This document shows positions 29,290-37,362 of a DNA stretch of 64,000 bases, one piece after another. A program made the position numbers and the translations under genes. Below the pieces are notes generated by a model that was given only the letters and a program-made list of their open reading frames with translations, was not told the DNA's origin and ran no database searches. Location of the stretch: contig NZ_JFKA01000001.1 in NCBI RefSeq assembly GCF_002115755.1, forward strand, positions 868,001 to 932,000, in the 5' to 3' direction. Each line of letters starts with the position of its first letter. The stretch's first letter is position 1. This DNA is from Thalassospira mesophila (GTDB taxonomy: Bacteria; Pseudomonadota; Alphaproteobacteria; Rhodospirillales; Thalassospiraceae).

Positions 29290-31068
29290 TCACACCACAC
29301 TGTGGTCTTTGGGCAGATCGACATGGAAGGTACTGCCTTCATCGGGCGCACTTTCGACATGGATATTGCCGCCGTGCCGTTCGACAATTTTTTTACACAG
29401 CGCCAAGCCGATGCCGGTACCGGCATATTCGCCGTAGCCATGCAGGCGTTTGAAAATTTCAAAAATGCTGGCGTGATATTGCGGGTCGATGCCAATGCCG
29501 TTGTCGGACACCGAAATACGCCAGAAACTGTCAAACTCGCGCGCCGAAATGCGGACTTCGGCATGTTCGGGGTTGCTGTATTTTAATCCGTTTGACACCA
29601 GATTTTGAAACAGTTGCAAAAGCTGGCTGGGGTCGCCCATCACCATTGGCAGGTCGGGTGCGCGCATGATGTTGCCCGCCGGGGCGGCATCGGCGCGTTT
29701 AAGGTTGGCTTCAATCGCATCAAACAGCCCGGCGAGCGGAACTGCCTGAAACGGTTTGCCGTGCCGCCCAACCCGCGACAGGGTCAGTAGGTCGTCGATC
29801 ATGCGTTGCATGCGCCGGGTGCCATCCACGGCATAATGGATAAACTCGTCGGCGGTATCGTCGAGCTTGCCTTTGTAGCGGCGGGCCAGAAGCTGGGTGT
29901 AGCTAGACACCATGCGCAAAGGTTCTTGCAAATCGTGCGAGGCGGCATAGGCAAACTGTTCCAGCTCGGCGTTGGAGTTTTCAAGCTCCTGCATCGTGTT
30001 CTGGATTTCAAGTTCGTGGCGTTTGCGCTGTGAAATATCGCGCAGCGTAATGATGTAATGATAGCGCCCATAGGCGGTGAAATGGCTGATCGCCACTTCG
30101 AGCGGGATGTTATGACCATTGGCCGGGCAGGCCAGAATTTCGATAACGCCGGTGCCAAGGTCGGTCAGCAAACGGTCGCTGGGCGGTTTGGGCGGCGGGG
30201 TATTGCCGCTGTCGGGCAATAAAAACCGGATGATGTTTTTAATCTCCGGGTCGCCCTGTGGGCCACAAAGTTCCTGTGCGCGCGCATTTAGCGGTTCAAG
30301 CGTACCATCTTCGGAGGCAACCAGAATGGCATCGATGGTGTTTTGCAAAATCGCCCGGGTGCGGTCTTCGCTGCGGCGAGTTTTGGTCACCAGTTCGGCC
30401 AGTTCGGCAGCCTGGCGGCGCAACAGCTGGTCGCGCTGAACCGCCAGGGTGACATCGCGCACCGTGATCGAACACAGCTGGGTGCTTTGGGCAATACGGA
30501 CAGGCTGAATGCGGATCGATTGCTGCATTTGCGGGAATTTTTCGGCAAATTGCGGCAAAGGGCGCAACGGCAGAACCGATTTGTTTAGCGACGGTGAAAT
30601 CATTGCGGGCATGCCCAGCGACAGACAATCGCGAATGGCATTGTGCAACCGGGTGGGAATGGCATCGCCAAACACATCGCCCAGCGTTTTGCCGATAACA
30701 TCGTTCGCCTTGTGGTCCGACGCCTTTTCCATCCAGCTATTCCAGAACATGATTGTTCTGTTCTGGTCGATGGTTATAACGCCGACATCGCTGGCATCGA
30801 GCAGCGTCAGGTAAAGTTCGGCGCCCCAGCTTGCCGGTTTGCAAGCGGTGCTGCGCGGGTTTGTTCCCGCGATGGCAGCAGGATGGCCGGTGTCGGGGCC
30901 AGCTTCTGGCACTGACGCGGGCGCGGGGGTGTTTGCAGCAGGTTGGGGCTGTGCCCCGGGGTTGCTGGCACCGGTGTTTTCGACCTGGCCCGTGTCCACA
31001 GGCATGTTGGCCCGGGTCGGTTTTTTGCGGGTGCCATCTTCGGGCGGAATCTGATTGCCATATCGCAT
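29290..31068 (-). CDS. PAS-containing sensor histidine kinase
   Basis: 592 residues starting at an ATG preceded by AAGGAG. An N-terminal, proline- and alanine-rich low-complexity stretch (about 20-70) is followed by two PAS domains (ASDVGVITIDQNRTIMFWNS near 90; a second near 230-330 ending in DISQRKRHELE), a short coiled coil, a HisKA domain with the phospho-accepting His in AYAASHDLQEPLRM (about residue 379) and a HATPase with VSDNGIGIDPQY and GTGIGLALCKKIVERHGG. No membrane segment, so a soluble kinase. It lies downstream of, and very close to, a CheC-type phosphatase and a single-domain response regulator, which are its likely partners. Confidence 0.92.
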   Translation of the reverse strand: MRYGNQIPPEDGTRKKPTRANMPVDTGQVENTGASNPGAQPQPAANTPAPASVPEAGPDTGHPAAIAGTNPRSTACKPASWGAELYLTLLDASDVGVITIDQNRTIMFWNSWMEKASDHKANDVIGKTLGDVFGDAIPTRLHNAIRDCLSLGMPAMISPSLNKSVLPLRPLPQFAEKFPQMQQSIRIQPVRIAQSTQLCSITVRDVTLAVQRDQLLRRQAAELAELVTKTRRSEDRTRAILQNTIDAILVASEDGTLEPLNARAQELCGPQGDPEIKNIIRFLLPDSGNTPPPKPPSDRLLTDLGTGVIEILACPANGHNIPLEVAISHFTAYGRYHYIITLRDISQRKRHELEIQNTMQELENSNAELEQFAYAASHDLQEPLRMVSSYTQLLARRYKGKLDDTADEFIHYAVDGTRRMQRMIDDLLTLSRVGRHGKPFQAVPLAGLFDAIEANLKRADAAPAGNIMRAPDLPMVMGDPSQLLQLFQNLVSNGLKYSNPEHAEVRISAREFDSFWRISVSDNGIGIDPQYHASIFEIFKRLHGYGEYAGTGIGLALCKKIVERHGGNIHVESAPDEGSTFHVDLPKDHSVV

Positions 31069-31121
31069 GGCTTGATGGCTCCTTGCGGCCGGATGTGCCG
31101 GTAGCACGGGGGCTTTTTAAA

Positions 31122-31754
31122 TCAGCTTAAGGCGTGCGCCAGATAGCGCTGAACCATTTGTTTTAGGGTCTGAATCGAGTCCAGATCCATGACAAATAAC
31201 ACATATCCGTCGATATCGTTTTCACGCAGCATGAACTGCACATGAAGAATAAGCAGAAATGGCGCTGTGGTTTCGGCATCGGGCGCATCGACCGGGCTGT
31301 AATCGGGCATCAGGTTGCGGGTTTCACATTTGCGAAAAACCGGCATCGAACAGTTAATCGGGTGCCCCAATACGTTCGAAATGCTGCCCAGACAAGCATT
31401 GAGAATAATGTTGCCAACCTCCATCAGGGCTTCTTGTTCAAGGTCGCTGAGGCTGTCGAGGGGCACATCAACCTGCAAAAGCCTGCGCACCAGCTCCAGG
31501 CTGCGTCTTTCGGGAAACACCAGCAGGGCATCGCCCTTGAACGGGCCATTAAAGCTTTGGGTGACGGCGGACACCACTTCGTGCGGTGCGGCGATCAGGT
31601 TGGCGTCGGAAAAGCGCTGAACAAAGCTGATCGACGGCACGGTTAATTCTACCCGCTGATCGACCATTTCCGAAAGCGACGCCGCAGCACGACCGACACC
31701 AATATTGATCAGTTCGGTAATGGTATCGCGTTCAAGGTCGGATAAATCAATCAT
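31122..31754 (-). CDS. CheC-type phosphatase
   Basis: 210 residues with both CheC signature helices: TELINIGVGRAAASLSEM (E14, N17) and LMEVGNIILNACLGSIS, each with the E-x-x-N pair that removes phosphate from CheY-like receivers. The intact pair predicts activity. The start codon overlaps the stop of the response regulator gene (ATGATTGA), so the two are translated together. There are no other chemotaxis genes nearby, so this phosphatase probably serves the local kinase and receiver rather than the flagellar motor. Confidence 0.9.
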   Translation of the reverse strand: MIDLSDLERDTITELINIGVGRAAASLSEMVDQRVELTVPSISFVQRFSDANLIAAPHEVVSAVTQSFNGPFKGDALLVFPERRSLELVRRLLQVDVPLDSLSDLEQEALMEVGNIILNACLGSISNVLGHPINCSMPVFRKCETRNLMPDYSPVDAPDAETTAPFLLILHVQFMLRENDIDGYVLFVMDLDSIQTLKQMVQRYLAHALS

Positions 31755-32124
31755 GGGCCTGTTCCCGCGCGGAAAAATAGGCGGTGATTTTATCCTGGGT
31801 GGGCGGTTTGGCAATGAAATCCATGCCCAGGGCTTCGGCCTGGTTCTGGATGTCTTGCTGGATATTGGCCGTTAGCAAAGCAACAGTTGATTGGGGGTGC
31901 TGCTGGCGAATGTCGCCGCCCAGTTCCAGCCCGTTTTTACCCGGCATGTTAAAGTCGATGATGAAATAATCATAGGGCCGAGTGTTGGCCATGGTTTGGG
32001 CTTCGCCGGCTTCGACGGCCTCGTCAATGGTCCAGGCCGGAAACCGGCTTTGGATAAATGCCTTGACCAGCAGCCGGGCAAATTTGCTGTCATCAACCAG
32101 TAAAACGGAACGGGGATGCGACAT
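31747..32124 (-). CDS. Single-domain response regulator
   Basis: 125 residues, one receiver domain and nothing else. Acidic pair D11/D12 in LLVDDSKFARLL, phosphorylation site D57 in YFIIDFNMPGKNG, switch threonine in LLTANI and lysine K106 in FIAKPP. GAGGATACC precedes the ATG at 32124, so I reject a longer frame from 32307. It has no DNA-binding output and must act by binding a protein, possibly the GGDEF-EAL protein encoded 95 bp upstream. Overlaps the CheC gene by 8 bases. Confidence 0.92.
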   Translation of the reverse strand: MSHPRSVLLVDDSKFARLLVKAFIQSRFPAWTIDEAVEAGEAQTMANTRPYDYFIIDFNMPGKNGLELGGDIRQQHPQSTVALLTANIQQDIQNQAEALGMDFIAKPPTQDKITAYFSAREQAHD

Positions 32125-32219
32125 GGTATCCTCAAAATGGTGCCGCACAAAGCGGGTTGGTCGAAAACAGTTTTGGCGTGTGGCGTGTTCAAACGGTTTG
32201 GCCATTATAGGGCAGATCG

Positions 32220-34778
32220 TCACGCCTGTTCCAGTTGTTCCATCAATATGGCAATTTCGGCGGGCGGTCGCGGTTCTGAAATCAGGAAACCCTGTATCTC
32301 GTCGCAATCATGGGCGCGTAAAAACTCAAGCTGTTCGGTGGTTTCAACCCCTTCGGCGATCACGCGCAAGCCCAGATTGCGGCCCATCAAAATAATGGTG
32401 TTGGTGATGGCGGCGTCGTCGGGGTCGGTGGTGATATCGCGGATAAAGGACCGGTCGATCTTGATTGAATTGATCGGCAAGCGTTTTAAATAGGTTAGCG
32501 ATGAATAGCCGGTGCCAAAATCGTCAATCGCGATCTGGATGCCCAACCGGCGAATTTCGGTTAAAATGGCGACGGCGCGGTTCATGCCCTGCATCATCAC
32601 GGTTTCGGTAATTTCCAGCACCAGCCGCGAGGCGGCAACGCCGGTTTCTTGCAAGATGCCCGATATGGTTTCGGTGATGCGCCCTTCGATTAACTGGCGG
32701 GTCGATAAATTAACCGCGACCACCACCGGGGCAACCCCCTGGGCATCCCATTCGATAATCTGCTGGCACACCCGGCGCAAAACCCATTCGCCGATTTTGC
32801 CGATCAGGCCGGTTTCCTCGGCGATGGGAATAAACTGCATTGGCGAAACAAAGCCGCGCCCGGGCCTGTTCCAGCGCAAAAGGGCCTCCAGACCGGACAA
32901 GCGCCCGGTCGAAAGATGAACCTTGGGCTGGTAATAAACCTCGAACTGTTCGCGTTTGATGGCATCGCGCAGGTCATTTTCCATCGCCAGGCGGGCGACG
33001 GCACTTTCGTTCATCATTTTGGTGAAGAAATGATAGGTGCCCCCGCCGCGTGCCTTGGCACTATACATCGCGGCATCGGCGTTGCGCATCAATGTGGCAA
33101 AATCATCGCCGTCTGCCGGGCTGAGCGCAATGCCGATGGACGGGGCGACAAACAATTGCCGTCCGCGAATTTCAAAGGCGGGCGAAAACGCATCCAGCAC
33201 AGTTTGCCCCAGGGTCGCGGCTTCCTGTGTTTCGCTTAGCTGCGGGATAATGATCAGGAATTCATCGCCGCCCAAACGGCCTAGCGTGTCGCTGCGACGA
33301 ATAACGCTGCGCAAGCGGGTGGCGACTTCTTTTAACAAAAGGTCGCCAAAATCATGCCCGAGGCTGTCATTGACCAGTTTGAACCGGTCAAGGTCGATGA
33401 AAAGCATGGCGGTTGCCGTTAATAACGGCATCACGTCGCCCTTGCCGGTCCCCATGGCTGTGCCGTCCAGCGCGGTGCCGATATTGCTGGCATGGCGGCT
33501 GTTATCGGTGTTTGGCGACAGGGCATCGCGCAGGCTGAGTTCGAGCATGGAACGGTTGGGAAGGTCGGTTAACGGGTCGTGATTGGCCATATAGACCAGC
33601 CGCTCTTCGTAGCGGCGCTGGGCGGTAACATCGTGAAACACCACGGTGTAAAGCAGGCTGTCATCATATTGCATGGGCCGAAAAACCGCCGCGACGCGGA
33701 TTTTTCCGCCATCGGCACAGCGCAAGACCAGTTCGATCGAGCGGTCCAGAACCGGGCGAAAACGGTCATTTTCCGGGGTGGTCTGGTCAAGAAGCTGTGC
33801 CAGATTAAGCCGGGATGCATCGACCACGTAATCATGCAGGTTTTGCCCGATCAGTTCGGCGTCTTCGGGCAGGTGCAGCAATTGCAGGCAGGCGGGATTG
33901 CATTGCAAAATCTGAAATTCGGAATCGACACTTAAAATCCCGTCCGCCACATTTTGCATGATGCCGCGCAGGCGGCTTTCGCGTTCGCGCAGGGTTTGTT
34001 CTGCTTCGCGCAGCCGCCACAGGTTATCGTCAATTTCCATCAGCAAACCATTGGCCGAGCGGGCCAAAAGCCCCAGTTCATCGGCAGCATGGTGGGCGGG
34101 AATATCGACCTTGGTGGTGGCCGGGCTGGCCGGGTCCACCTGGCGCAGGGAATGGACCAGACGCAACAAAGGCTTGGTCAGGGCGATATAGAAAAATACC
34201 GTCAGGGCAACGCCGAGCAAAAAGTTGCGGACAAAGCCCGAGGCCAAAATCATGGCGGACCGGTTGATGAAGCCTGCGGCAATAACGCCGGTATCAACAT
34301 CTATTTCCAGATACCCGACCAGATCAGTGGAGTCGCCGATAGTCAGCGGAATTTCATAATGCTGGTTATCGCCAAACATCCAGCTGGTCAGCCAACTGAG
34401 GCTGGAGGACGCTTGCGGGCGTTCCTGTTTGGCCAGCACATTGCCAAAATCATCGCGCAGGCGGGCAATGTATATCGGTTCGTATTCAAAAAGCCCGGAA
34501 ACCACGCGTTCGGCAAGGGTTTCGTCAAGGCCATAGGCCGCCTGGGTCGCCGATTCCCGCACGGTCGACAGAACCTGATTAACAGTTCGGTCAATCTGGT
34601 TGCGTTCTCCGTGCAGGTCCCAGAGAATCTGGAGCGCACTGAAGGCCACACCAATCAGCAAAGTTATAATAACAGCGGCGCGCGCCTGTTTGAAAGACAG
34701 GCGATCTTGCCACTGGAGCCTTGCATTCGTCAGGCCAGCCTCCGCTATCCACACCCCAAAACATGGCTCTGCGGCCAT
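32220..34778 (-). CDS. Membrane GGDEF-EAL protein with HAMP and PAS domains
   Basis: About 852 residues. Two membrane helices (about 33-52 and 181-200) enclose a periplasmic sensor domain; then a HAMP-like linker, a PAS domain, a GGDEF domain with intact GRLGGDEF (about 504) and an EAL domain with EALLRW (about 632) and DDFGTGYSSL (about 756). Both c-di-GMP synthesis and breakdown sites look complete. A poorly conserved insertion of some 35 residues sits inside the GGDEF domain before MLFIDLDRF. The start is uncertain: no clear Shine-Dalgarno is visible, and the frame extends to 34853. It is the upstream gene of the receiver-CheC-kinase set. Confidence 0.9.
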   Translation of the reverse strand: MAAEPCFGVWIAEAGLTNARLQWQDRLSFKQARAAVIITLLIGVAFSALQILWDLHGERNQIDRTVNQVLSTVRESATQAAYGLDETLAERVVSGLFEYEPIYIARLRDDFGNVLAKQERPQASSSLSWLTSWMFGDNQHYEIPLTIGDSTDLVGYLEIDVDTGVIAAGFINRSAMILASGFVRNFLLGVALTVFFYIALTKPLLRLVHSLRQVDPASPATTKVDIPAHHAADELGLLARSANGLLMEIDDNLWRLREAEQTLRERESRLRGIMQNVADGILSVDSEFQILQCNPACLQLLHLPEDAELIGQNLHDYVVDASRLNLAQLLDQTTPENDRFRPVLDRSIELVLRCADGGKIRVAAVFRPMQYDDSLLYTVVFHDVTAQRRYEERLVYMANHDPLTDLPNRSMLELSLRDALSPNTDNSRHASNIGTALDGTAMGTGKGDVMPLLTATAMLFIDLDRFKLVNDSLGHDFGDLLLKEVATRLRSVIRRSDTLGRLGGDEFLIIIPQLSETQEAATLGQTVLDAFSPAFEIRGRQLFVAPSIGIALSPADGDDFATLMRNADAAMYSAKARGGGTYHFFTKMMNESAVARLAMENDLRDAIKREQFEVYYQPKVHLSTGRLSGLEALLRWNRPGRGFVSPMQFIPIAEETGLIGKIGEWVLRRVCQQIIEWDAQGVAPVVVAVNLSTRQLIEGRITETISGILQETGVAASRLVLEITETVMMQGMNRAVAILTEIRRLGIQIAIDDFGTGYSSLTYLKRLPINSIKIDRSFIRDITTDPDDAAITNTIILMGRNLGLRVIAEGVETTEQLEFLRAHDCDEIQGFLISEPRPPAEIAILMEQLEQA

Positions 34779-35005
34779 TGAAGGAAGCAAACAGTATGTT
34801 AAGGGCATCTGAATTGCAATTGTTGCAACGCTCATTTTGGGCTGGTCATGCAAATTTATTTTACGATGGGGTGTCGGATTTTAACAATAATTACAAAATG
34901 ATGCCCCGTTTTGAACATTGGTACGGCTGGCACAGTCATGGGGAATACTACGGTAAAAAGTAGTGTTTTAATGGAGTTGCACACAGCATCCCTGCGTGAT
35001 AACCA

Positions 35006-35083
35006 ATGGCCGAGAGAGAGAAACAGGCCGACGGTGGGCGCAGCCGCCACTGGCCCCGCAACCTGTACGGAGTGACACCATGA
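35006..35083 (+). CDS. Possible 25-codon leader ORF overlapping fdxA
   Basis: ATG at 35006 opens 25 codons ending in a TGA that overlaps the fdxA start by four bases (ATGA). The peptide is basic ([16 protein letters not shown]...). No ribosome binding site precedes it. It might couple translation to fdxA or be chance. Confidence 0.25.
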   Translation: MAEREKQADGGRSRHWPRNLYGVTP

Positions 35084-35415
35084 CCTATGTGGTGACAGAA
35101 AACTGCATCAAGTGTAAGTATCAGGACTGCGTCGAGGTTTGCCCCGTCGATTGCTTCTATGAAGGTGAAAACTTTCTGGTTATTCACCCGGATGAATGCA
35201 TTGATTGCGGTGTCTGCGAACCCGAATGTCCGGCCGAAGCCATTATTCCTGATACCGAACCGAATTTGGATAACTGGCTTGAAGTTAACCGCAAATTTGC
35301 CGAAATCTGGCCGAATATTACCCGCAAGGGCGATGCACCGGCAGATGCGGCAGAATGGGATGGCAAGCCCGGCAAAGCCGAGCTTTTGTCTGAAGCTCCG
35401 GGCACCGGCGACTGA
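35080..35415 (+). CDS. fdxA: Seven-iron ferredoxin FdxA
   Basis: 111 residues. Cysteines C9, C12, C17, C21, C25, C40, C43, C46 and C50 match the [3Fe-4S][4Fe-4S] ferredoxins of the FdxA family, with C-x2-C-x4-C-x3-C spacing at the first site and C-x2-C-x2-C-x3-CP at the second. An acidic C-terminal extension of about 55 residues ([23 protein letters not shown]) is typical of proteobacterial FdxA. Electron carrier in the cytoplasm. The fdxA-carD order is conserved in alphaproteobacteria. CGGAGTG is the likely binding site. A strong hairpin follows. Confidence 0.96.
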   Translation: MTYVVTENCIKCKYQDCVEVCPVDCFYEGENFLVIHPDECIDCGVCEPECPAEAIIPDTEPNLDNWLEVNRKFAEIWPNITRKGDAPADAAEWDGKPGKAELLSEAPGTGD

Positions 35416-35481
35416 CCGGTTTTCCCGCGCGCAGGATCTTTAAATTAGCGTGGAGCGATGTTCCGCGCATGGCAGCATTGA

Positions 35482-35516
35482 ACCGGCCGCACAGAAAAGT
35501 TCTGTGAACGGCCGGT
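35482..35516 (+). terminator. Terminator-like hairpin after fdxA
   Basis: ACCGGCCGCACAGAA pairs with TTCTGTG-AA-CGGCCGGT around a 3-base loop, giving a long interrupted stem. The downstream T run is weak (TTGTGTT). Confidence 0.65.
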
Positions 35517-35674
35517 CAGTTGTGTTATGATCCTTCTTCGCGTTGAGGGCTCGGCAGGCTCCATTCCGCACTGTCGGATTTCCGTTTTATTACCTGTCTG
35601 TTACCGCGGCTAAGCCAAAAGCATGGTCGTAAGGTGCCTTCGCGTTGTTGGGACCAAGGTATTTTAAATGACCA

Positions 35675-35687
35675 GGCCCTTAGGGCC
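35675..35687 (+). promoter_or_regulatory. Small palindrome before the carD ribosome binding site
   Basis: GGCCC-TTA-GGGCC sits just ahead of the AGGAAG of carD. A hairpin here could influence translation; it is also short enough to be chance. Confidence 0.25.
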
Positions 35688-35701
35688 GGAAGGAAGCTTT
35701 G

Positions 35702-36202
35702 ATGTCGGATAAGTTGCCCTTTACGATTGGCGATTTTGTTGTTTACCCTGCGCATGGTGTTGGCTGTGTTGACGGCCTCGAAACCCAAGCGATTGCAGGT
35801 CAGGAACTGCGCCTTTATGTGATCACTTTTGAATCCAGCCGCATGACCCTTCGGGTGCCGGTGAACAAGGTGGGCAACTCTGGTCTGCGAAAACTTTCCT
35901 CGAAAAAGGAAATGGATTCAGCGCTGATTACCCTGCGTGGTCGTGCGCGGGTTAAGCGCACCATGTGGTCGCGTCGCGCACAGGAATATGAAGCAAAAAT
36001 CAATTCCGGCGATCCGGTTTCGATTGCTGAAGTTGTCCGCGATTTGCACCGTTCGGCCACCCAGCCCGAACAGTCCTTTTCCGAACGCCAGATTTACGAA
36101 GCTGCGTTCGAGCGCCTGGTAGATGAACTGGCCGCGATCGAAAAGATCGACAAGGACAAGGCATCGGGCAAGCTGGAAAAGCTTCTGCAAAAAGCTGCCT
36201 GA
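35702..36202 (+). CDS. carD: CarD family transcriptional regulator
   Basis: 166 residues with the CarD N-terminal Tudor-like domain that binds RNA polymerase beta (FTIGDFVVYPAHGVGCVDG onward, with LRLYVITFESSRMTLRVPVNKV) and a helical C-terminal domain. It stabilises open complexes at rRNA and other promoters. The ATG at 35702 follows AGGAAG; an in-frame TTG three bases earlier is unlikely. It follows fdxA, the usual alphaproteobacterial order, and is closed by a terminator. Confidence 0.96.
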   Translation: MSDKLPFTIGDFVVYPAHGVGCVDGLETQAIAGQELRLYVITFESSRMTLRVPVNKVGNSGLRKLSSKKEMDSALITLRGRARVKRTMWSRRAQEYEAKINSGDPVSIAEVVRDLHRSATQPEQSFSERQIYEAAFERLVDELAAIEKIDKDKASGKLEKLLQKAA

Positions 36203-36244
36203 TCCGCATTTGCGGTTAGACCAACAGCATACACTTTCTTAAAG

Positions 36245-36277
36245 CCGGTCCGGGTATTATTCTTGGACCGGTTTTTT
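36245..36277 (+). terminator. Terminator of carD
   Basis: CCGGTCC and GGACCGG form the stem around a 13-base AT-rich loop, followed by TTTTTTA. It ends 15 bp before the next start codon. Confidence 0.85.
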
Positions 36278-36291
36278 ATCAGGAGCATGTC

Positions 36292-37101
36292 ATGGCGCAA
36301 GCAGTTGCCGTTCTGGCGTCGTTAAAACCTGCCGACCGTATTTGGGTCGTCGGGGCTGTAAATGGCGATATCGCGGCATTACAGGCGGTGCATGCCAAGC
36401 TGGCGCGTAAAATTCGTGCCGGTGACCGGCTGGTTTATACCGGCAATTACTGGGGCGATGGCCCGGGTGACAATGTGGTTGCCGCCGTGAACGAGGTTTT
36501 GCTGTTTCGCCGGTTTTTCATCGCGCAGGACGGGGTCGATCTGGCTGATATCGTGTTTTTGCGCGGTGCCGCCGAAGAAATGCTGACCAAATTGCAGCAA
36601 TTGCAGTTTGCACCCAATCCCGGTGAAGTTTTTGAGTGGATGTTGTCACGCGGGGCAGCGGGCATTGTGCGTGCCTATGGCTTTAACCCCGCCACGGTGC
36701 AGGCCACCATGCGCCAGGGCGCACATCTTATTTCACAATGGACCGGCCATCTCAGCGATGCCTTGCGTCGCCACAGTGGCCATGGCGCCTTGATGGCCGA
36801 TTTGAAACATGCGGCCTATGTTAGCGACGGGTCACTGATTTTTGTTCATGCCGGGCTGGATTCTTCGCGCGCATTGACGGCCCAAACCGATACCTTCTGG
36901 TGGGGGGCGTCGATGTTTGAAGCAATTACCGAACGTTATTATGATTGCACGCGCATCATTCGCGGGGCGTCGAACAATACGCCAGGTATTTCGGAGCGTG
37001 AATATACCCTGTCGCTGGACGGCGGTGCCGGGCGCGGCGGCAAGCTGGTGGCTGCGGCCATTGGACAAAACGGACAAATTGTCGATCGCATTGAAAGCTG
37101 A
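36292..37101 (+). CDS. Catalytically degenerate PPP-type metallophosphoesterase
   Basis: 269 residues that align with Ser/Thr or Ap4A phosphatase-like proteins but lack the metal ligands. The family GDxHG is GAVNG (residues 21-25), GDxxDRG is GNYWGDG (51-57) and GNHE is GAAE (92-95). The later FVHAGL (near 184) is kept. Loss at three separate motifs with an otherwise intact frame points to a pseudo-enzyme retained for binding rather than a decaying gene. GGAGCATGTC precedes the start. It lies directly after carD and is transcribed the same way, but a terminator separates them. Function unknown. Confidence 0.8.
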   Translation: MAQAVAVLASLKPADRIWVVGAVNGDIAALQAVHAKLARKIRAGDRLVYTGNYWGDGPGDNVVAAVNEVLLFRRFFIAQDGVDLADIVFLRGAAEEMLTKLQQLQFAPNPGEVFEWMLSRGAAGIVRAYGFNPATVQATMRQGAHLISQWTGHLSDALRRHSGHGALMADLKHAAYVSDGSLIFVHAGLDSSRALTAQTDTFWWGASMFEAITERYYDCTRIIRGASNNTPGISEREYTLSLDGGAGRGGKLVAAAIGQNGQIVDRIES

Positions 37102-37103
37102 AA

Positions 37104-37138
37104 CCATTTCTCCATGAGGTTGACCCATGGAAAAATGG
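37104..37138 (+). terminator. Hairpin after the pseudo-phosphatase gene
   Basis: CCATTTCTCCATG pairs with CATGGAAAAATGG (12 of 13 bases) across a 9-base loop, 3 bases after the stop codon. The T run is lacking. Confidence 0.45.
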
Positions 37139-37301
37139 TGCGGCACGACGGCGCTGCGCGGCTTGTGCCGCAGAAGGCAAAGGCTTCTTGAGCCCGTCCG
37201 CCGATTGAGGGGCTTATTGATCGGTTTCGATCAATGAGATTTGGTATGAACCCCTTTTTCCCCATGTCTGATCGTGCGCCCCGCTATGGAAGATGAAATA
37301 C

Positions 37302-37340
37302 AAAAGCCCCGTCAGTTCGATTTGAACTGACGGGGCTTTT
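37302..37340. terminator. Strong bidirectional terminator
   Basis: AAAAGCCCCGTCAGTTC pairs perfectly with GAACTGACGGGGCTTTT around a short loop. A and T runs on both sides serve the convergent genes ending at 37101 and 37363. Confidence 0.93.
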
Positions 37341-37362
37341 GATTGTATGGGGCCGACTGTAT

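Noticed and set aside
31747-32307. Longer response-regulator start at 32307
   Set aside because: The extra 61 codons have no receiver homology, and the ATG at 32124 has GAGGATACC just upstream.
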